Positions 36,039 through 44,647 of a DNA stretch of 64,000 nt are shown here, in pieces. This DNA comes from Sulfuricurvum sp. (GTDB taxonomy: Bacteria > Campylobacterota > Campylobacteria > Campylobacterales > Sulfurimonadaceae): positions 426,256-490,255 of the forward strand of contig NZ_JAQTUH010000001.1 in NCBI RefSeq assembly GCF_028710345.1. The letters run 5' to 3'. Under the pieces are notes generated by a model that saw only the letters and a list, made by a program, of their open reading frames with translations, searched no databases and was not told where the DNA came from. Positions within the stretch are counted from its first letter, which is position 1. Each line of letters begins with the position of its first letter. The position numbers were made by a program, and so were the translations under genes.

Positions 36039-36727
36039 AAAAAGTTCTCATAACGGGTGCGACGGGTGGAATCGGTGAAGCGTGCGCGCGGATGTTTTCC
36101 GCTAATGGCTATTTCGTTTATATCCACTATCATAGTAATCAAGCCAAGGCGGATGCGTTGGTTTCAGAACTTGGTAATGCCCAAGCGGTAGGATTTGATA
36201 TTGCATCATCTACCAGCGTACGTGAAGCGCTAGAGGGGATTACGGTAGATGTCTTGGTCAATAATGCCGGAAAAACCAAAGATAAACTTTTCTTTTGGCT
36301 CGAAGATAACGATTGGGATGATATCCTTCAAACCAATCTGACTGGAACCTACTATGTGACTAAAGCGTTGCTCCCAGCGATGCAAAAACAAAAAAGCGGT
36401 GCGATTATCAATATCGCCTCCGTGGCGGGGACGGTAGGCAATATCGGGCAGAGTAACTATGCCGCTTCCAAAGGGGGGATGATAGCGATGTCAAAATCTC
36501 TCGCTCTCGAAGTGGCACGTTATAAAATCAGAGTGAACTGTGTCGTTCCCGGATTTATCCACTCGGAGATGACGGCAGGATTCAATGAAAAAGATTTTGA
36601 AAAAATGATCCCGATGAAGCGGTTTGGCAATGCGGATGAAGTCGCAGAAGTGGTTTTATTCCTCGCCGATAAAGCGAGCTACATAACGGCAGAGACGATC
36701 AATATTTCCGGTGGGATGGTGCGATAA
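36035..36727 (+). CDS. 3-oxoacyl-ACP reductase (FabG-like, ApeQ-like)
   Basis: 230-residue short-chain dehydrogenase, GTG start at 36035. Seen: NADP motif LITGATGGIGEA, VNNAG, catalytic Ser in INIASVAG, and Tyr and Lys in SNYAASKGG. It would reduce the 3-keto group during polyene chain building. It is the only ketoreductase in the cluster, so it probably serves all modules. Overlaps both neighbours (GTGA and TAATG). Confidence 0.92.
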   Translation: MKKVLITGATGGIGEACARMFSANGYFVYIHYHSNQAKADALVSELGNAQAVGFDIASSTSVREALEGITVDVLVNNAGKTKDKLFFWLEDNDWDDILQTNLTGTYYVTKALLPAMQKQKSGAIINIASVAGTVGNIGQSNYAASKGGMIAMSKSLALEVARYKIRVNCVVPGFIHSEMTAGFNEKDFEKMIPMKRFGNADEVAEVVLFLADKASYITAETINISGGMVR

Positions 36728-37953
36728 TGAGACGTGTGGTGATTACGGGAGTCGGATTTTATTCCCCTATCGGTGAGTCGATGGTGGAGCTTCGTCAAAG
36801 TTTTGAAGAGATGAAGAGCGGAATACGCTACATGGGTGAATGGGAAGGGGCAAACGGTCTCGAAGCACGTATCGCTGGTGTTGTCCCTGCTAATGATTTT
36901 AGTGAGATTCCCCGTGCAAATCGTCGGACGATGGATCGGGTAGCGATGATGTGTGCTCTCTCTCTTAAACGGGCTATTGCACAGAGTGGGCTGGGAGAAG
37001 AGGTGATACAATCACCCCGTACCGGACTCTCGTTTGGTTCAGCGATGGGTGGTTTAGAAACACTCTTTGAATATGCCGAAGATGTCTCTCATAATGATGG
37101 ATTTGGTCGTCAAAACGCAACTGCATTTTTGCGTTTTATGAGCCATACAGTTGCGGCAAATCTGGCAGTGATGTTTGGGATTATCGGTCGTAATATCCCC
37201 ACGTGTTCCGCATGTACAGCTTCTGCTCAAGCGATCGGCGCAGGGTATGAATCGATCAAATACGGCATGTCGGATGTGATGTTCGTCGGCGGTGGTGAAG
37301 GTCTTCATTACGTCGAAGCGGGGATTTTTGACAGTATGGGGGCGACAGCAATCGGATATAACGATAATGCTGAGGCAGCATCGAGACCGTTTGATCAATC
37401 CCGCTCAGGACTAGTGGTCGCTGAGGGTTCAGGGGCATTGGTACTTGAAGAGTATGAACATGCCAAGGCTCGCGGTGCTATAATACTGGGTGAAATCGTC
37501 GGATACGCTACCGGATGCGATGGAAATCATATTACACTCCCTTCCCAAGCGGGAATGGAGCAGGTAATGCGCGATGCTTTGCGTGACGCCAACATGAATC
37601 CCGATGAGATTGGGTATATTAATGCTCATGCAACGGCAACTCCCAAAGGGGATATTTTTGAATCGATGGCGGTTCACAACCTTTTTGGAAGTACCACGCC
37701 GATCAGTAGTATCAAAGGGTACACGGGGCACATGTTTGGCGGAGGCGGTGCGTTTGAGACGATTGTGACGTTGATGGCGATTAATGAATCGTTTCTACCC
37801 GCCAATAAAAATTTAGAAGAGATTGATCCCGATTGTGCACCGCTGGATTATATTCAAACTCATCGTCACATGCAAATCGGTGCGGCAATGAATAACAATT
37901 TTGCGTTTGGAGGGATTAATACCTCTATCATACTTAAAAAATTTCAGGAGTAA
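36727..37953 (+). CDS. beta-ketoacyl-ACP synthase, catalytically complete (cluster KS 1)
   Basis: 408 residues of the FabF/type II polyketide KS family with the full triad: Cys163 (SACTASAQAIG), His301 (NAHATATPKGD) and His335 (GYTGHMFGGGG). C-terminal FAFGGINTSIIL is typical. It condenses malonyl-ACP units onto the aryl starter. Directly followed by an ACP gene, with CAGGAG lying inside its own last codons. One of three active KS genes in this cluster; which extends the aryl polyene and which the resorcinol precursors cannot be told from sequence. Confidence 0.9.
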   Translation: MRRVVITGVGFYSPIGESMVELRQSFEEMKSGIRYMGEWEGANGLEARIAGVVPANDFSEIPRANRRTMDRVAMMCALSLKRAIAQSGLGEEVIQSPRTGLSFGSAMGGLETLFEYAEDVSHNDGFGRQNATAFLRFMSHTVAANLAVMFGIIGRNIPTCSACTASAQAIGAGYESIKYGMSDVMFVGGGEGLHYVEAGIFDSMGATAIGYNDNAEAASRPFDQSRSGLVVAEGSGALVLEEYEHAKARGAIILGEIVGYATGCDGNHITLPSQAGMEQVMRDALRDANMNPDEIGYINAHATATPKGDIFESMAVHNLFGSTTPISSIKGYTGHMFGGGGAFETIVTLMAINESFLPANKNLEEIDPDCAPLDYIQTHRHMQIGAAMNNNFAFGGINTSIILKKFQE

Positions 37954-37956
37954 ATG

Positions 37957-38196
37957 ATGAGTGCTGTATTTGAAAAAGTTCAAGAGATTATTGTAGAACA
38001 GTTTGAAAAAAATCCGGATGAGATCAGTGCCGATAAACGGTTGGTTGAAGATTTAGAGTTGGATAGCTTGGATATGTTTGATCTCATTTGTGCATTGGAA
38101 AAAGAGTACAACTTCCATTTCGAACGTGAAATGGGCTCATCCATTGAAACGGTTGGGGATATCGTTGCTCAACTAGAAGCACACAAACCTAACTAA
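37957..38196 (+). CDS. acyl carrier protein (cluster ACP 1)
   Basis: 79 residues from the second of two adjacent ATGs, which is better spaced from the GGAG at 37947-37950. Acidic helical protein with the 4'-phosphopantetheine site Ser37 in LELDSLDMFDLI. It carries the growing chain. No phosphopantetheinyl transferase gene lies in the cluster, so activation needs a transferase encoded elsewhere. Confidence 0.9.
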   Translation: MSAVFEKVQEIIVEQFEKNPDEISADKRLVEDLELDSLDMFDLICALEKEYNFHFEREMGSSIETVGDIVAQLEAHKPN

Positions 38197-38216
38197 TCGA
38201 AATCCAAGGGAGAGTC

Positions 38217-39449
38217 ATGTTTTTTTCTCTCCTCTATGTCCCTATAGTTGTTGGTATTTATCTCTATTTCGGAGTGAGTACGGCAGGGGTAGTTTTGTCT
38301 GTACTTGGTGTTTGTTTTGCTCTTTTGGGATGGTGGAAAGAGCATCATCTTAAAGCGATCATTACCCCATCAATCGCTATTTTTTTAGGATTAAGTGCCT
38401 ATTTTTCCTCCGATTTTCTCTCGTTAAAACTCTACCCTCTCCTCATTTCATTGCTATTTCTCTCATATTTCACTGTTTCGGTTGTGATGAAGCGGTATAT
38501 TATCATCAGGTGGGTTGAGAAGTTTAAAAAACGTCCTCTAACTTTAACAGAGAGAGAGGATGTGATTATTTCCCATTGGTTTTGGATAGCAGTATTGGGG
38601 CTTAATAGTGCCATACATCTGATGTTGGTTATGAACGCGAATCTAACCTTTTGGGCACTCTATTCGTTTGCGGGATGGTATCTGTTATTTGGTTGTGCGA
38701 TGATACTCCAACTGGGATTTGCCCATCGACGCGATTTAATTCAGTGGGGACGTAATGGTTGGGGATACGGACTTTTTGCAGGGGTAATCGTGATGGGATT
38801 TACGCCTGCGATGGTAGGATACAGTGTTCAACTCCTTACCCATCACCCAAAACCCCATGTGATCTTTCAGCGGGTTACCGCCACGATGTTTCGACTTTTT
38901 TTCCGCTTTGCCCCCGGTACGGCAAGGGTTGAACTTTTTAAAAGTGATGCTATTTTAAGAGATACCCCCTATATCTATGCCGCCTCCCATGAATCGTGGC
39001 TCGATTACCCTCTGATGGGGGCGTATATCACCGATTTGTATCATCTCACCAACAAAAAAAAAGCGTTTGTGTGGATTATCCGACCTATCGCGATACTACT
39101 AGGTGTTATCGATGGCGTAGGGGGAAATCCCCTCCATCAGCTACTCCTAAAACTACGATCCAAAAGTAATGTATTGATATTTCCTGAGGGGTCGCGTAGC
39201 CATGATGGAGAGATCCATCCGTTTAAAAACGGAGCATTTTCTCTCTCTCGCGAATCGGGGGTTCCCATCGTCCCAGTAATTATCTCAGGGACGAAAAAAT
39301 TGGTTCAAAAAGGTTCGATGAACTGGAGCAGTACCAAAGGGGTAGTGATTACCATCACGATGCTAGAACCGATGATGATAGCCGAGGATGAAACGCTAGA
39401 GATGTTTAAAGAGCGTGTTTGGAGTGCGATGAGTGCGATAAGAGGGTAG
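38217..39449 (+). CDS. fused membrane domain plus PlsC-like acyltransferase
   Basis: 410 residues. The N-terminal part (about 1-190) has several transmembrane helices and resembles the small COG4648-type membrane proteins of aryl polyene clusters. The C-terminal part (about 215-410) is a 1-acylglycerol-3-phosphate-acyltransferase-like domain with ASHESWLDYPL (HxxxxD motif), IFPEGSRSHDG and VPIVPVIISG. The two activities are usually on separate genes. It may acylate the pigment or its anchor at the inner membrane. It ends the first half of the cluster, with a terminator 50 bases on. Confidence 0.8.
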   Translation: MFFSLLYVPIVVGIYLYFGVSTAGVVLSVLGVCFALLGWWKEHHLKAIITPSIAIFLGLSAYFSSDFLSLKLYPLLISLLFLSYFTVSVVMKRYIIIRWVEKFKKRPLTLTEREDVIISHWFWIAVLGLNSAIHLMLVMNANLTFWALYSFAGWYLLFGCAMILQLGFAHRRDLIQWGRNGWGYGLFAGVIVMGFTPAMVGYSVQLLTHHPKPHVIFQRVTATMFRLFFRFAPGTARVELFKSDAILRDTPYIYAASHESWLDYPLMGAYITDLYHLTNKKKAFVWIIRPIAILLGVIDGVGGNPLHQLLLKLRSKSNVLIFPEGSRSHDGEIHPFKNGAFSLSRESGVPIVPVIISGTKKLVQKGSMNWSSTKGVVITITMLEPMMIAEDETLEMFKERVWSAMSAIRG

Positions 39450-39499
39450 TTTTCTAAAGCTATCATTTTTTTAAGCTTGACATCGATGCCCGCTACAAG

Positions 39500-39530
39500 C
39501 TAAAAACGACACACAGGTGTCCTTTTTTAG
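39500..39530. terminator. bidirectional terminator at the split in the pigment cluster
   Basis: CTAAAAA-c-GACAC, loop ACAG, GTGTC-c-TTTTTTAG: GACAC at 39508-39512 pairs with GTGTC at 39517-39521 and the flanking A and T runs extend the stem. It separates the first half of the cluster from the convergent toxin gene and could act both ways. Confidence 0.75.
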
Positions 39531-39550
39531 ATTTCGTCCTGTAAATCGGG

Positions 39551-39826
39551 TCACAGTCCTCTACGGTATTTTGTCATCCCCAATAAAACGATTTTGGTAT
39601 CGGAGATTTTATAAGGAACTACATACCCCTTGAAAATACAATCTCGGATTGTTTCATCGTCAAAATAGATGGATTTGCGGTATTTGTAAAGATAGGGTTC
39701 AATGCCATAAAGCGTTTCATACAGTTCGTTAACGAATCGGTGAGCGGATGGTTTAGAGTCTTTGGCGATATAGAGGAGGATTTTTTCCAAATCCTCGGCG
39801 AATTTTTCGCTTCGCTCCAGTTGCAT
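39551..39826 (-). CDS. ParE/RelE-family toxin inserted in the pigment cluster
   Basis: 91 residues: SEKFAEDLEKILLYIAKDSKPSAHRFVNELYETL, then RDCIFKGYVVPYKI and IVLLGMTKYRRGL, the strand-helix pattern and basic end of RelE/ParE toxins. Five bases after the antitoxin gene on the minus strand. It has no biosynthetic role, and its presence inside the cluster points to a later insertion or a stabilising passenger. Confidence 0.85.
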   Translation of the reverse strand: MQLERSEKFAEDLEKILLYIAKDSKPSAHRFVNELYETLYGIEPYLYKYRKSIYFDDETIRDCIFKGYVVPYKISDTKIVLLGMTKYRRGL

Positions 39827-39831
39827 CGTTG

Positions 39832-40065
39832 CTAGACAGCTTCGATAGAAGCGTGCATTTTATCCCAAAAACTTTCGTTTATAGGATAGCTATTACCCGC
39901 TTCGATTTCGCGAAGTGCTTGTGCGTACTCTTCTTTTTCACGTTCGAACTCTGAGTCTATCGGTCGTGCAATAATCTCAATCTCTTTGCCCTGAAAGAGG
40001 AGTTTAAGAGAGTCGAAAAAAGCGGGAGTCATTTCATCGGTATTAAGCCTGAATGTCGTAGTCAT
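39832..40065 (-). CDS. antitoxin partner of the ParE/RelE-like toxin
   Basis: 77 residues from ATG 40065; a longer frame to 40104 has no better start signal. MTTTFRLNTDEMTPAFFDSLK followed by an acidic C-terminal helix (FEREKEEYAQALREIEAG) is the common form of small antitoxins. It precedes the toxin gene by five bases, the usual antitoxin-first order. It starts 41 bases after the acyltransferase stop on the same strand. Confidence 0.75.
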   Translation of the reverse strand: MTTTFRLNTDEMTPAFFDSLKLLFQGKEIEIIARPIDSEFEREKEEYAQALREIEAGNSYPINESFWDKMHASIEAV

Positions 40066-40106
40066 AGTTCGACCTTTTGAATTAGTATAAAAAGTATAGC
40101 ACAACT

Positions 40107-40976
40107 CTATAAATCCCCCTGTGAAGCAAAAAAATCATAATGGTTAAACCATTGGTCAGGGTATTGTCGGACGATGGTTTCGAGTAATGTTGCATATTCT
40201 TGCGCTGTTTTGGAAATGGCTTCTTCTTTAGGAAGGGTGAGATCAAAAGGGGGAATAGTATAGTAATAAATATTGTAGCGGTAATCGCTCTCGCGTAGTG
40301 AGAAAAGGGCTATCATCGGAACATTACGGTTGTAGGCGACTTCGAACGGATTTTTGTTAATAAGGATAGATTTTCCTAAAAATTCTACAGCGACCCCTCC
40401 ATCTGCACGTACAAGACGATCCGCCATCATGGCGACTATCTCATTGTTTTGAAACGCTTTGGCGATACGAACGGCAACGCTGATGGCGCCTTCACTAAGA
40501 TCGATTATTTTCATAGAGGGGAGGGTGGTATCTTCGATTGATTTAGCAAACTCTTGGATACTCTCTTTGGTTGCTTCGTGCATGACGACATTGATGGGGA
40601 CATCTTTTTGGGTTGGGACGAGTCCGCACATGCTCCAATCTCCGATATGGGAGAAAAGAAAAAGTGCCCCTTTCTCTAAATGGACAATTTCACTATTATG
40701 CATTTGGAAATGGTAACGTGAGAGAAACCGTTTGCTCAAAAAACTATCAGAGAAGACGAGGGCAAAGGTATAAAGATGACGATAATAGAGAAAAAAATTA
40801 AATTTTTCGGTGTTAAGAAGATAGTATTTGCGTAAATGGCGCTTGAGAGTAGGGGTGGTCAGTGCGAAATAGAGGACGACAAACCATAAAACAATACGTA
40901 AACCCCAATATCCAAAAAATCGAAAAAAAAGATAGACAATGTAAAGTCCAAAGCCGTTACCGCGTTGAGTGCTCAT
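40107..40976 (-). CDS. LpxL/HtrB-like lipid A-type acyltransferase (cluster member, reversed)
   Basis: 289 residues: an N-terminal transmembrane segment (IVYLFFRFFGYWGLRIVLWFVV), then a lysophospholipid/lipid A acyltransferase domain with FLFSHIGDWSMCG (HxxxxD-type catalytic motif), VVMHEATKESIQE, MMADRLVRADGG and HYDFF at the end. Acyltransferases of this kind are usual in aryl polyene clusters and may load the pigment onto a lipid. It runs against the rest of the cluster, upstream of the toxin-antitoxin pair, so this segment looks inverted. Confidence 0.82.
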   Translation of the reverse strand: MSTQRGNGFGLYIVYLFFRFFGYWGLRIVLWFVVLYFALTTPTLKRHLRKYYLLNTEKFNFFLYYRHLYTFALVFSDSFLSKRFLSRYHFQMHNSEIVHLEKGALFLFSHIGDWSMCGLVPTQKDVPINVVMHEATKESIQEFAKSIEDTTLPSMKIIDLSEGAISVAVRIAKAFQNNEIVAMMADRLVRADGGVAVEFLGKSILINKNPFEVAYNRNVPMIALFSLRESDYRYNIYYYTIPPFDLTLPKEEAISKTAQEYATLLETIVRQYPDQWFNHYDFFASQGDL

Positions 40977-41093
40977 TATTTCCCTGTTGTTTTTTGATGG
41001 AATTATAGCCTATTGATTAGAAGCTTTAGCTCGTGACAAGATAGAAAATGTTAAAATATCCCAATATTGATTATTATTTAGAGGATTGAACAG

Positions 41094-41345
41094 ATGGTTG
41101 AATACGCAACAGTAAAAGAGCAATTAATAGAAGCTCTCCAATTAGAAGATATGAGTGCGGATGAGATCGATGATAATGCAGCATTGTTTGGCGAGGGTTT
41201 AGGGCTTGATTCTGTAGACGCAATCGAATTGGTTATCTTTTTGGATAACCAATATGGGATTAAAATTGACAATGTAGGTCAATCGAAAGAGATTTTTGTC
41301 TCCATTAAAACCTTGACCGACTATATTAACCAAAATAAAAAATAG
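41094..41345 (+). CDS. acyl carrier protein (cluster ACP 2)
   Basis: 83 residues, AGAGGA before ATG 41094, 4'-phosphopantetheine site Ser40 in GLGLDSVDAIELVIF. The pattern GEGLGLDSVDAIE is typical of aryl polyene ACPs. First gene of the second half of the cluster. Its stop TAG shares its last base with the GTG start of the ABC ATPase. Confidence 0.92.
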   Translation: MVEYATVKEQLIEALQLEDMSADEIDDNAALFGEGLGLDSVDAIELVIFLDNQYGIKIDNVGQSKEIFVSIKTLTDYINQNKK

Positions 41346-42052
41346 TGATTGTCGCGCGCAACCTCTCTAAAACATTTGGAGTAAACAAGGTTTTAGATAA
41401 CGTTACTTTTGAGATTCAACACGGCTCAATTACAGGCTTGATCGGTCATAACGGAGCAGGAAAAACAACGTTAATGGGGATTTTATGCGCCCTTATGCGT
41501 CCCGATGAGGGGAGTGTGCGTGTCGGTGGTGTCGATCTCTTTAGTGATATGGAGAAAGCTCGTTCATTAATCGGGTATGTACCGCAGAAAACCTCTCTTT
41601 ATCCGGAGATGAGCGGTCGTGAAAACTTGCACTATTTTGGAACGATTATCGGGTTGAGTGGTAAAGCATTAGAACAATCGATTATCGATGTCTCTGTGGC
41701 AACGGCACTCGAAGAGCATCTTGATAAACGGGTTGTCCATTACTCCGGTGGGATGCAAAAACGGCTTAATTTAGCAATCGGATTGTTGGGTAATCCACAA
41801 ATTCTGTATCTCGATGAGCCGACGGTGGGGGTTGATCCAGAGACACGAGAGATTATTTTAGCAACACTCAGTGATTTAGCACACGTTCAAGGGTGCACTA
41901 TTCTCTATACTTCCCATTACTTTGAAGAGGTTGAACGGATATGTGAACGGCTTATTATTCTCGAACACGGTCGTGTGATTGCCGATGACTCAATAGCAAA
42001 TTTACAAAATGAATCGTTGGAGCGTTATCTTCAGCGTAACGGTGTACGATGA
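41345..42052 (+). CDS. ABC exporter ATP-binding protein
   Basis: 235 residues, GTG start. Walker A GHNGAGKTT (34-42), Q-loop VPQKT, signature YSGGMQKR, Walker B ILYLDEPTVGVDP, and switch His in YTSHYFEE. It belongs to the DrrA/CcmA group that pairs with ABC-2 membrane subunits to export drugs, polyketides or glycolipids. The permease gene follows with a 4-bp overlap. It likely moves the pigment or a precursor across the inner membrane. Confidence 0.92.
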   Translation: MIVARNLSKTFGVNKVLDNVTFEIQHGSITGLIGHNGAGKTTLMGILCALMRPDEGSVRVGGVDLFSDMEKARSLIGYVPQKTSLYPEMSGRENLHYFGTIIGLSGKALEQSIIDVSVATALEEHLDKRVVHYSGGMQKRLNLAIGLLGNPQILYLDEPTVGVDPETREIILATLSDLAHVQGCTILYTSHYFEEVERICERLIILEHGRVIADDSIANLQNESLERYLQRNGVR

Positions 42053-43248
42053 GAAAAATAGTTGCGGGGATACTCAAAGAGTTTTGGCTGTTAAAACGGG
42101 ATGTCCATGCACTGCTTGTCCTTTTTGTAATGCCGGCCGCTTTTATCCTCATTATGAGTTTGGCGATGCGGGATGCTTTTTCGGAACACTCTGCCGTACA
42201 TATCAAAGCGATTATGGTGGATGAAGAAAACTCTACCGCTTCTCGTGAAATGATAGCGCAGTTTGCCCATATAGAAGGGTTCGAATGGAGCGTTAACCCC
42301 CAATCTTCTGAACTTTCCCATACCATGATGGAGCGCGATGTACTGATTTCGGTGGTTGTGAAAAAAGGGTTTGAAAAAACTCTTTTGAGCAATGGAGATG
42401 TCGCAAAATGTGTTACTGTTTTGGTTGATCCTAAAGCAACTCCTATGGTGCGGATGTTATTTGAATCGGCGATAGCGGGCAGTGTTGCAAAAATCAGCAT
42501 GATAAACCAAATGAGTGCGCTGAATCCGTGGATGACCTCTGAAGAAAAAGGGACAGCTTTGCGAGATCGACAATGGTTCGAAGAGCAATTTTTTCAAGGG
42601 GAGAAAAGAGGCAGTCTCCAGCCAACCTCGGTACAGCAAAGTGTCCCTGCTTGGCTTATTTTTTCAATGTTTTTTATTATCATCCCTATCTCCCATACCT
42701 TTGTCAATGAACGACGGTTAGGGACATTAGCCCGTTTGGCGGTGATGAATGTCTCTATAACCTCTTTATTAGTCTCTAAATTTATCCCCTATTTTCTTAT
42801 CAATCAAATACAGTTTTTCTTGATGCTGATGGTGGGAATTTATCTTGTCCCCATTCTCGGCGGAGATGCACTAATTGTTGGGGATGTCTGGGGAGGATTG
42901 ATTGTTGTTTCTATCGTGCTCAGTTTTGCAACTATCACCTATGCTCTTGCAATCGCTTCGATAGTGCGAACAACCGATCAAGCCGTGAGTATCGGAGGGT
43001 TGTTAAATATTATCTTTGCCGCGCTTGGGGGGATCATGATTCCACTGTTTGTGATGCCCGATTTTATGCAGAATTTAGCAATTATTTCCCCAATGTCATG
43101 GGCGTTAAAAGCATTTTTAGCACTTTTTTTACATCAAGTATCCATAGGTGAGTTGATCTTTCCTTTAGGTGGCTTAATGATTTTTGGTACTGTTTGTCTC
43201 TCTTTCGCAACCTATCGTTTACATAAAGAGTTAAAGGAGGCACAATGA
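42049..43248 (+). CDS. ABC-2 type exporter permease
   Basis: 399 residues: one N-terminal transmembrane helix, a large periplasmic loop (about 45-195), then five or so helices (from about 200) with the ABC-2 motifs INERRLGT-like FVNERRLGTLARL and LGGIMIPLFVMPDFMQ. It forms a half-transporter with the preceding ATPase. ATGA overlap with that gene and overlap with the next ACP gene show tight coupling to the synthase genes. Confidence 0.9.
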   Translation: MRKIVAGILKEFWLLKRDVHALLVLFVMPAAFILIMSLAMRDAFSEHSAVHIKAIMVDEENSTASREMIAQFAHIEGFEWSVNPQSSELSHTMMERDVLISVVVKKGFEKTLLSNGDVAKCVTVLVDPKATPMVRMLFESAIAGSVAKISMINQMSALNPWMTSEEKGTALRDRQWFEEQFFQGEKRGSLQPTSVQQSVPAWLIFSMFFIIIPISHTFVNERRLGTLARLAVMNVSITSLLVSKFIPYFLINQIQFFLMLMVGIYLVPILGGDALIVGDVWGGLIVVSIVLSFATITYALAIASIVRTTDQAVSIGGLLNIIFAALGGIMIPLFVMPDFMQNLAIISPMSWALKAFLALFLHQVSIGELIFPLGGLMIFGTVCLSFATYRLHKELKEAQ

Positions 43249-43511
43249 GAGGATCGCAAGACGAGGATTTTAAACGCTCGCTTAAAATATTGATTATTGA
43301 GGCGTGTGAGAAAGAGGTGAGTGTTGATGAGGTGGGAGATAACGATCCTATGTTCGGTGAGGGGACGGCTTTAGCATTGGATTCACTCGATGCGTTGCAA
43401 ATTTCGATGGAGATACAGAGGGTATATGGTGTAGTCTTAGCTGATAGTAAAAAGTTAAGACGAGTATTTACGTCGATTAATGCATTGGCAGATCATCTAC
43501 AACCGGAATGA
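43245..43511 (+). CDS. acyl carrier protein (cluster ACP 3)
   Basis: 88 residues with phosphopantetheine site Ser47 in LALDSLDALQISM. It sits between the ABC permease and a ketosynthase with 4-bp overlaps on both sides, suggesting it serves the following KS/KS-like pair. Most divergent of the three ACPs in the cluster. Confidence 0.9.
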   Translation: MRGSQDEDFKRSLKILIIEACEKEVSVDEVGDNDPMFGEGTALALDSLDALQISMEIQRVYGVVLADSKKLRRVFTSINALADHLQPE

Positions 43512-44647
43512 GCATGGGGGTATATGTTCGTGATGCGGTAGTGTATTGTGCATTAGGGAGCAGTGAAGAGGAGATACTCTCTTCGTTACATAACCCTAAA
43601 AAAGCTTCACTACAATCATTTCGGTTTGGAAAAGAGCAACGAGAGCGACCCTATGGCGCGATGAATGAGCATAAAGTTGTAGGGTATGATGAGTTTTTTG
43701 AACGTTTAAGCAGAGTGCTTCGCGAGGTAATTGAAAAATCCAATCTAAGTGAAGAAGAGCTTGAAGAGTGTCCCTTATTGATCGGTTCGACCTCGATGAA
43801 CATCCCTTGCTCTGAAGCCCTCTATCAACAAACTCCCCAAGAGATGCTCCCCTCGATCGGATACGGACGAATCGGTGAAACGTTAGCCAACGCGTGTGGT
43901 ATCGGTGGAGAAGTGTGTTTATTTATTAGTGCGTGTACCTCTTCGGCAAGTGCTTTATTGTATGCCGAGCGAGGGATACAATCGGGGCGGTTTAAGCGTG
44001 CTATTGTCCTTGGATTTGAGTTTTACAACGAATTTACCATGTCGGGGTTTGAAGCACTTGGCTTACTGGATGATGCGGGAAGTAGATCATTCGACAAAGA
44101 ACGGATGGGGATGATGCTCGGTGAGGGGTGTTCTGCGATTGTACTGGATTCATCAGTGCCGAATAAATTGTTTGAATTTTCACTTTTAGGGGGTGAAAAT
44201 AGATGCGATCTTTTCTCCCCGACCTCTCATAACCCCAATGGAGAGATCGTTGCACAGACAATAGAAGATGCCCTTTTGGATGCGGGTATTGCATCCACAG
44301 AGGTGAGTTTAATCAAAGCACATGCAACGGGGAGTAATAGCAACGATATGGCGGAAGGGAAAGGGTTAAATAGAGTGTTTGCCAATATGCCACCTGTTTT
44401 AACGTTGAAGCCACTAGTCGGACACACTCTCGGAGGATGCGGTGCAATTGAGCTGGCGGTTTTGTGGTTTGCCCTTAAATCAGGATTTATCCCTAAAAGT
44501 TTCGGTTTTAGTACGGTTGATGAAGAGTTTGGGATTATCCCTACGCGCACTGAGGTAGAGTCATCCAGTGGAATCGTCTTAATGAACCATTTCGGTTTTG
44601 GGGGGAATGGAGCTGTATTGGTTGCCCGTTATGGGAGAGGTGAATGA
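43508..44647 (+). CDS. beta-ketoacyl-ACP synthase, catalytically complete (cluster KS 2)
   Basis: 379 residues with Cys143 (ISACTSSASALLYAE), His in KAHATGSNSND and His in VGHTLGGCGAIEL; C-terminal FGFGGNGAVLVA. The N-terminal part is more diverged than in KS 1. It is coupled (ATGA) to ACP 3 and, downstream, overlaps a ketosynthase-like gene without the active cysteine. The two are probably a KS/chain-length-factor heterodimer as in type II polyketide systems; this pairing is inferred. Confidence 0.9.
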   Translation: MSMGVYVRDAVVYCALGSSEEEILSSLHNPKKASLQSFRFGKEQRERPYGAMNEHKVVGYDEFFERLSRVLREVIEKSNLSEEELEECPLLIGSTSMNIPCSEALYQQTPQEMLPSIGYGRIGETLANACGIGGEVCLFISACTSSASALLYAERGIQSGRFKRAIVLGFEFYNEFTMSGFEALGLLDDAGSRSFDKERMGMMLGEGCSAIVLDSSVPNKLFEFSLLGGENRCDLFSPTSHNPNGEIVAQTIEDALLDAGIASTEVSLIKAHATGSNSNDMAEGKGLNRVFANMPPVLTLKPLVGHTLGGCGAIELAVLWFALKSGFIPKSFGFSTVDEEFGIIPTRTEVESSSGIVLMNHFGFGGNGAVLVARYGRGE

